A DNA stretch of 64,000 bases from Herpetosiphonaceae bacterium. Lineage in GTDB: Bacteria > Chloroflexota > Chloroflexia > Chloroflexales > Herpetosiphonaceae. The DNA is taken from contig JABXJS010000247.1 in NCBI GenBank assembly GCA_013538855.1, positions 1 through 64,000 of the forward strand. Reading direction: 5' to 3'. The notes beneath the pieces were generated by a model, which saw only the letters and a program-made list of their open reading frames with translations, was not told where the DNA came from and did no database searches. Position 1 is the stretch's first letter. Each line of letters begins with the position of its first letter. Of the stretch, positions 59,757-64,000 are shown piece after piece. The translations under genes were made by a program, and so were the position numbers.

Positions 59757-62700
59757 CTAGGCTCCCTTTGCTTTCAAACGCGCCAATAGGCGATCAAGGT
59801 CGTTGGACTGCACGCGCGCCGCCGGAAAATCCGAGGGGGCCAGCGTGGCCGCAGCCGCAGGCTCGCTCAGCACATCGCCTAGCGCCTGCGCATACAAGTC
59901 GGCCAGCTGGGCGACGGCGGCGGCGCTGGCCTGATCACACTCCCAGTCGATAACCAAGCGCTCGGCGAGCACATAGCAGTTGATCTCCAGCGCGTGGCTG
60001 CGCTGGTTGGCCGGGGCGTGGGTTTGGCTGGGGAAGGTCAGATCAAGGCCGCAGAGTGGGTCCAGGGCCTGCTGACTATCAAGCTGGCCAAGGTAGTTGA
60101 ACAGCACAGCTGGCGGCTGCGCCGGGGTCAGGCTGGCGCGGATGGTCGGATCGGCGTGGGCGTAGCGCAGCATGCCGTAGCCAACGCCAGCGCTCGGCAC
60201 CGCCCGCAGCGTTTCTTTGATGTGCTTGATCCAGCTGCTCGGCGCGGGATCGGCTGGGAACTCCAGGCGCACTGGGTAGAGGCTGGTGAACCAGCCGACG
60301 CTGCGGCTCAGGTCGTGGTCAGCATCCCATGTCTCGCGGCCGTGGCTCTCGAGGTCGAGCACTAGCTGGGTGGCCTGCGACCAGCGCTGGTAGGCCAGGG
60401 CCAAGCCGCTGATCAGCAGCTCAACAACGCTGGCGCGCGTCTGCTCGGGCGCGCGATGCAGCAGGCTGTCGGTCAACTCGGGGCTGAGGTGGCGCTGGAG
60501 GCGCTGCGCGTCGGCCACGGTGCCAACGGCGGCCAGGCGCGGCGCGGGCGTGATCGCCTCAACCGCTGCGCGCCAGTAGGCCAGCTGCCCAACGATCTGG
60601 GGTGCCTGCGCCTGCTCGATTAAGCTGGCCACCCAGGTGCTGAACGGCGTGGTGGCGGCGGGCACCGGCTGATCATTCAGCAGCTGCGCCAGGTCGGCCA
60701 GCAGCACGCGCCACGAGACGCCGTCGATGATGGCGTGGTGCGCCACCAGCAGGAGCTGATCGCTGTCTGCGCCACGCCAGAGCGCAGCGCGCAGCAGCGG
60801 CGCAGTCGCCAGATCACATGCGGCCTGGAGCTGGGCGTCGGCGGCAACTTGCTCGGCGTGGCTGGGCTGCTGTAGCTCGAGCAGGGGCACCGGGGCCGCT
60901 GCGGCGTAGCGCTGCTGCCACTCGGCGGCGGGCTGCTCGGCGGCGGGCTGAAAGGTGAGCCGCAGGCTCGGGTGCAGGCGTACCAGCGCGTCAAGCGCCG
61001 CCTGGATGCGCTCGGTGGCGATGCCTGGCTGCACGCGCACCACAATGCTCTGATTGACGTGCTCAGGGTGCGCCAGCTGGCGCTCGAACAGCCAGCGCTG
61101 GATGGGGCTAAGCGCGACTGGACCAGCGAGGCTCAGCGGGTCGAGCTGGGGCTTGGGCTGGCGCTGCTGGCGCACCGCCTGAGCCAGCGCGGCGATGGTC
61201 TGGTGCTGAAACACCAGCCGTGGCGTGAGCACAAGCTCGTGCTGGCGCGCCAACCCCACCAGCTGCATCACCAGGATCGAGTCGCCGCCAAGGCTGAAGA
61301 AGCTGGCGTGGCGATCAACCGCGTCGAGGCCAAGCAGGCGCTGCCAGAGCGCCATCAGCTGCGCCTCGACGGCATCGAGCGGCGTCGTCTGCTCAGCGCT
61401 GAGCGCGGCGGACGGCTGCTCGGGCGCAGGCAGGGCGCGCCGATCCAGCTTGCCATTGCTAGTCAGCGGCAGCATCGACAGCTCCACTACGGCGCTTGGC
61501 AGCATGTAGTGCGGCAGCGACTGCGCCGCGTAGTCCAGGATGGCCGCTGGATCGACGCTGTGCTGCGCCTGGGCCACCACGTAGCCGACCAAGCGCTTCT
61601 GGCCCGGCCGATCCTCGCGCAGCGCCACCGCAGCGGCGTGCACGTCTGGATGGGCGGCCAGCGTGGCCTCGATCTCGCCGAGCTCGATGCGGAAGCCGTG
61701 CAGCTTGACCTGCTGATCAATGCGGCCCAGGTACTCAAGGTTGCCATCAGGCAGGTAGCGCACGAGATCGCCGGTGCGATACAGGCGCTCAAAGGGCGGC
61801 TGGGGCTGCTGGCAGCGCGCCAGCTCACGCTGCACGCCAGGCATCTGCTCCAGCCGCAAGAAGCGCTCGGCGGTGAGATCGGGTCGTCGCTGATAGCCCA
61901 GGCCGACGCCGACGCCAGCGATGTACAGCTCACCGGGCACGCCGATGGGCACCGGCAGGCCCTGCGCATCGAGCACATACAGCTGCGTGTTGGCAATCGG
62001 GCGGCCAATCGGCACGGCGGTGCGCTCGGGCGCTGGCGCAGCATCCTCATACACCACGCAGCCAACCACCGTCTCGGTGGGGCCGTACTCGTTGATCAGG
62101 CGCAGATGTGGCGCGTGCGCGTGCCAGAAGGCCACGTGCTGCTGGAGCAGGGCCTCGCCGCCAATCACAAAGGCGCGGCTAGGGCCGATCTGGTCGGGGT
62201 CAACCAGCTGCTTGAGCGCCTCCATGTGCGCAGGCGTCACCTTGAGCAGGCTGTAGCGCTCCTGGCCCAACCGCTGCGCCAGCACCTCGATCTCGTCCTG
62301 CTCGGGCAGCAGATCAACGGTCTTGCCAGCGCACAGCGGCCCCCACAGCGCGGTGATCGTGGCATCGAAGGCCAGCGACGCGGCGAGCGGCGCGCCGCTG
62401 CCAGCGTCAAACGGATACGCCGCCATAGCCCACTGGAGGTAGTTCACCACGCCCTGATGCTGGATCAGCACGCCCTTGGGCTTGCCCGTCGAGCCAGAGG
62501 TATAGATCACATAGGCGAGCTGCTGCGGATCGAAGTCCAGCGTCGGCGCGCTGCTGGGGAGCGTCGCGAGGCGCGGTTGCTCGGCCACAACATCTAGCGT
62601 GCAGGCGGATGTGGCCAGCGCAGGCAGCGGCGTGCGGCTGGCCTGCACGATCAGCGCAGCGTCGGCATCCTCCAGCATGTACTGCAAGCGCTCGGCGGGA

Positions 62701-64000
62701 TAGAGCGGATCGAGCGGCAGGTAGGCCGCGCCCGCCTTCAGAATGCCCAGCAGCGCCACCGCCAGCTCCGGGCAGCGCGTGGCGTACACGCCAACAATCG
62801 CCCCGGAGCTAACGCCCTGCTCACGCAGCCTATGCGCCAGCTGGTTGGCACGCTGATCAAGCTCGGCATAGCTCAGCAGCTCAGCCTCCCAGCGCAGCGC
62901 GACCGCGCTTGGCGTGCGCTGCGCCTGCTGCTCCACCAGCATATGCAGGCCGTGATCATGCGCAAACTCGCGCTGGGTCTGATTCCAGTCGACCAAGAGC
63001 TGCTGGCACTCGTCAGCGGAGAGCATGCTGAGCTGGGACAGCGGTTGGTTCGGGGCGGCCAGCGCCTGCGTGAGCAGCGCCACCAGATGATCGCGCATGC
63101 GCTCGATGGTCGCCGCCGCAAAGAGATCGCGGTTGTACTCCAGGCGCGCCAGCAGCCCGGCCGGCGTCTCCTCAATAAACAGCGTCAGATCGAACTTGGC
63201 ATAGCCAAGATCAAGCGGCAGCTGCTTGATCGTCAGGTCGGCGATGCTCAGCTGCTGGCTGGGCACGTTTTGATACGCCAGCATGGCCTGAAAGATCGGC
63301 GTGTGGCTAAGATTACGCTCCAATTGCAGCTGCTGGACGACCTGCTCAAACGGCACGTCTTGATGTGCGTACACCGCCAGACTCTGCTCGCGCACCTGCT
63401 CAACCAAGGTCTGCAGATCGAGCGCAGGCGTAAGCGTCAGATTAAACACCACCGTGTTGACAAAGAAGCCGATCAGCGGCTGGGCCTCAGCCGTTGTGCG
63501 GTTGGCAATCGGCGTGCCGATCACCACCTGCTCCTGGCGGCTGTAGCGGCTCAGCAGGCTGGCAAACACGGCCAAAGACACCATAAACGGCGTCGTCTGC
63601 GTGCGCTGCGCGAAATCTTTGAGCTGGCGGCTCAGGCTGTCGGGCAGCGCAAAGCTGAGGGTGTGGCCGGCAAAGCTCTGCTGGGCCGGGCGCGGATGAT
63701 CCGTTGGCAGCTCCAGCAGCCGCGGCGCGTCGGCGAGCTGCTGCTGCCAGAAGCTGAGCTGCTGCTGCTGGCGCGGGCTAGCCAGCCACTCGCGCTGCCA
63801 CTCGCTGTAGTCGGCGTACTGCAGCGCCAGCGGCGTGAGCTGCGGCGGAGATCCAGCGCGGTGGGCGGCGTAGCCTGCGACCAGCTCCTGAATGAACAGC
63901 TCCATCGACCAGCCATCGGCGATAATGTGGTGCAGCACCACGGCCAGGACATAGTGCTCGGCGCTGAGCTGAAACAGCTCCAGGCGCAGCAGCGGCCCCT
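59757..64000 (-). CDS. NRPS, partial: C-A(Asn-like)-T-E
   Basis: The frame is open through the right edge; its start lies outside. It begins inside a condensation domain ([16 protein letters not shown]) and holds one adenylation domain ([11 protein letters not shown]) with specificity residues D-A-T-K-V-G-E-V-G, close to Asn codes (DLTKLGEVGK type). Then come a carrier ([14 protein letters not shown]) and an epimerase ([19 protein letters not shown]). The domains predict D-Asn. The C-terminal end [16 protein letters not shown] matches the linker between epimerase and condensation domains in the next protein, so it is a communication helix. Stop TAG at 59757 is two bases before the next start. 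More modules may lie upstream. Confidence 0.92.
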   Translation of the reverse strand, partial: GPLLRLELFQLSAEHYVLAVVLHHIIADGWSMELFIQELVAGYAAHRAGSPPQLTPLALQYADYSEWQREWLASPRQQQQLSFWQQQLADAPRLLELPTDHPRPAQQSFAGHTLSFALPDSLSRQLKDFAQRTQTTPFMVSLAVFASLLSRYSRQEQVVIGTPIANRTTAEAQPLIGFFVNTVVFNLTLTPALDLQTLVEQVREQSLAVYAHQDVPFEQVVQQLQLERNLSHTPIFQAMLAYQNVPSQQLSIADLTIKQLPLDLGYAKFDLTLFIEETPAGLLARLEYNRDLFAAATIERMRDHLVALLTQALAAPNQPLSQLSMLSADECQQLLVDWNQTQREFAHDHGLHMLVEQQAQRTPSAVALRWEAELLSYAELDQRANQLAHRLREQGVSSGAIVGVYATRCPELAVALLGILKAGAAYLPLDPLYPAERLQYMLEDADAALIVQASRTPLPALATSACTLDVVAEQPRLATLPSSAPTLDFDPQQLAYVIYTSGSTGKPKGVLIQHQGVVNYLQWAMAAYPFDAGSGAPLAASLAFDATITALWGPLCAGKTVDLLPEQDEIEVLAQRLGQERYSLLKVTPAHMEALKQLVDPDQIGPSRAFVIGGEALLQQHVAFWHAHAPHLRLINEYGPTETVVGCVVYEDAAPAPERTAVPIGRPIANTQLYVLDAQGLPVPIGVPGELYIAGVGVGLGYQRRPDLTAERFLRLEQMPGVQRELARCQQPQPPFERLYRTGDLVRYLPDGNLEYLGRIDQQVKLHGFRIELGEIEATLAAHPDVHAAAVALREDRPGQKRLVGYVVAQAQHSVDPAAILDYAAQSLPHYMLPSAVVELSMLPLTSNGKLDRRALPAPEQPSAALSAEQTTPLDAVEAQLMALWQRLLGLDAVDRHASFFSLGGDSILVMQLVGLARQHELVLTPRLVFQHQTIAALAQAVRQQRQPKPQLDPLSLAGPVALSPIQRWLFERQLAHPEHVNQSIVVRVQPGIATERIQAALDALVRLHPSLRLTFQPAAEQPAAEWQQRYAAAAPVPLLELQQPSHAEQVAADAQLQAACDLATAPLLRAALWRGADSDQLLLVAHHAIIDGVSWRVLLADLAQLLNDQPVPAATTPFSTWVASLIEQAQAPQIVGQLAYWRAAVEAITPAPRLAAVGTVADAQRLQRHLSPELTDSLLHRAPEQTRASVVELLISGLALAYQRWSQATQLVLDLESHGRETWDADHDLSRSVGWFTSLYPVRLEFPADPAPSSWIKHIKETLRAVPSAGVGYGMLRYAHADPTIRASLTPAQPPAVLFNYLGQLDSQQALDPLCGLDLTFPSQTHAPANQRSHALEINCYVLAERLVIDWECDQASAAAVAQLADLYAQALGDVLSEPAAAATLAPSDFPAARVQSNDLDRLLARLKAKGA

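Noticed and set aside
60972-62597. 541-codon plus-strand open frame opposite the partial NRPS
   Set aside because: It mirrors the codon pattern of the NRPS on the other strand, has no recognisable domain or ribosome binding site, and the NRPS frame is full of intact motifs.

Overview
The window looks like a bacterial chromosome of high G+C content, most likely from the phylum Chloroflexota (class Chloroflexia). The clues are a suf operon with a SufR repressor and a SufB split by two inteins, a DsbA-VKOR disulfide pair, large secreted proteins with DUF11 repeats (one ending in a short LLPLVLK tail), a NosD-like beta-helix protein with an NWWGDPSGP motif, and a long NRPS/PKS line. This placement rests on recognised families, not on a database search; the species cannot be named.

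Layout. 1-616: a GC-rich 155-bp tandem repeat and no gene. 617-4031: a low-complexity protein diverges from a membrane STAS protein and a polytopic membrane protein. 4102-7421 (minus): a membrane protein, a membrane-anchored FtsK/HerA-type ATPase, a small membrane protein and an RlmD-like RNA methyltransferase. 7685-8716: an SDR-fold protein lacking the usual Tyr/Lys pair, behind a consensus promoter covered by a palindromic operator. 8920-11864 (minus): DsbA, VKOR, a GNAT acetyltransferase and a site-2 protease with CBS domains. 11985-14988 (plus): TetR regulator, cytochrome P450 and isoaspartyl peptidase/asparaginase. 15128-19133: a potABCD polyamine transporter. 19258-21408: a two-component system. 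21478-25500 (minus): a 1340-residue secreted nuclease whose promoter carries three direct repeats at exact 11-bp spacing, like a Pho box. 25781-27496: a membrane-anchored beta-helix protein. 27716-28032: a second tandem repeat.

28143-37054 (minus) holds sufR-sufC-sufD-sufS-sufU-sufB, then a Rieske ferredoxin and a rhodanese behind a terminator. A perfect TTGACA-17-TATAAT promoter drives sufR, with a candidate SufR operator just downstream of the start of transcription. SufB is 1033 residues because of a 193-residue mini-intein and a 368-residue intein with LAGLIDADG endonuclease motifs. A tRNA-Lys(CTT) with its own promoter and terminator, and a third small tandem repeat, follow.

37693-64000 (minus) is a tightly coupled hybrid NRPS/PKS operon that runs off the right edge. 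In order of action the visible modules are: [C]-A-T-E (Asn-like code), C-A-T-E-C-A-T (Thr, then Ser), KS-AT-KR-ACP (malonyl, beta-hydroxy), docking-C-A-T-E-C-A-T-TE (basic Orn-like, then Gly-like), followed by an MFS exporter. The predicted chain segment is D-Asn, D-Thr, then Ser extended to a 4-amino-3,5-dihydroxypentanoyl unit, a D-basic residue (Orn-like) and Gly, released by a thioesterase. The start of the line, and so any lipid or cap, lies outside the window.
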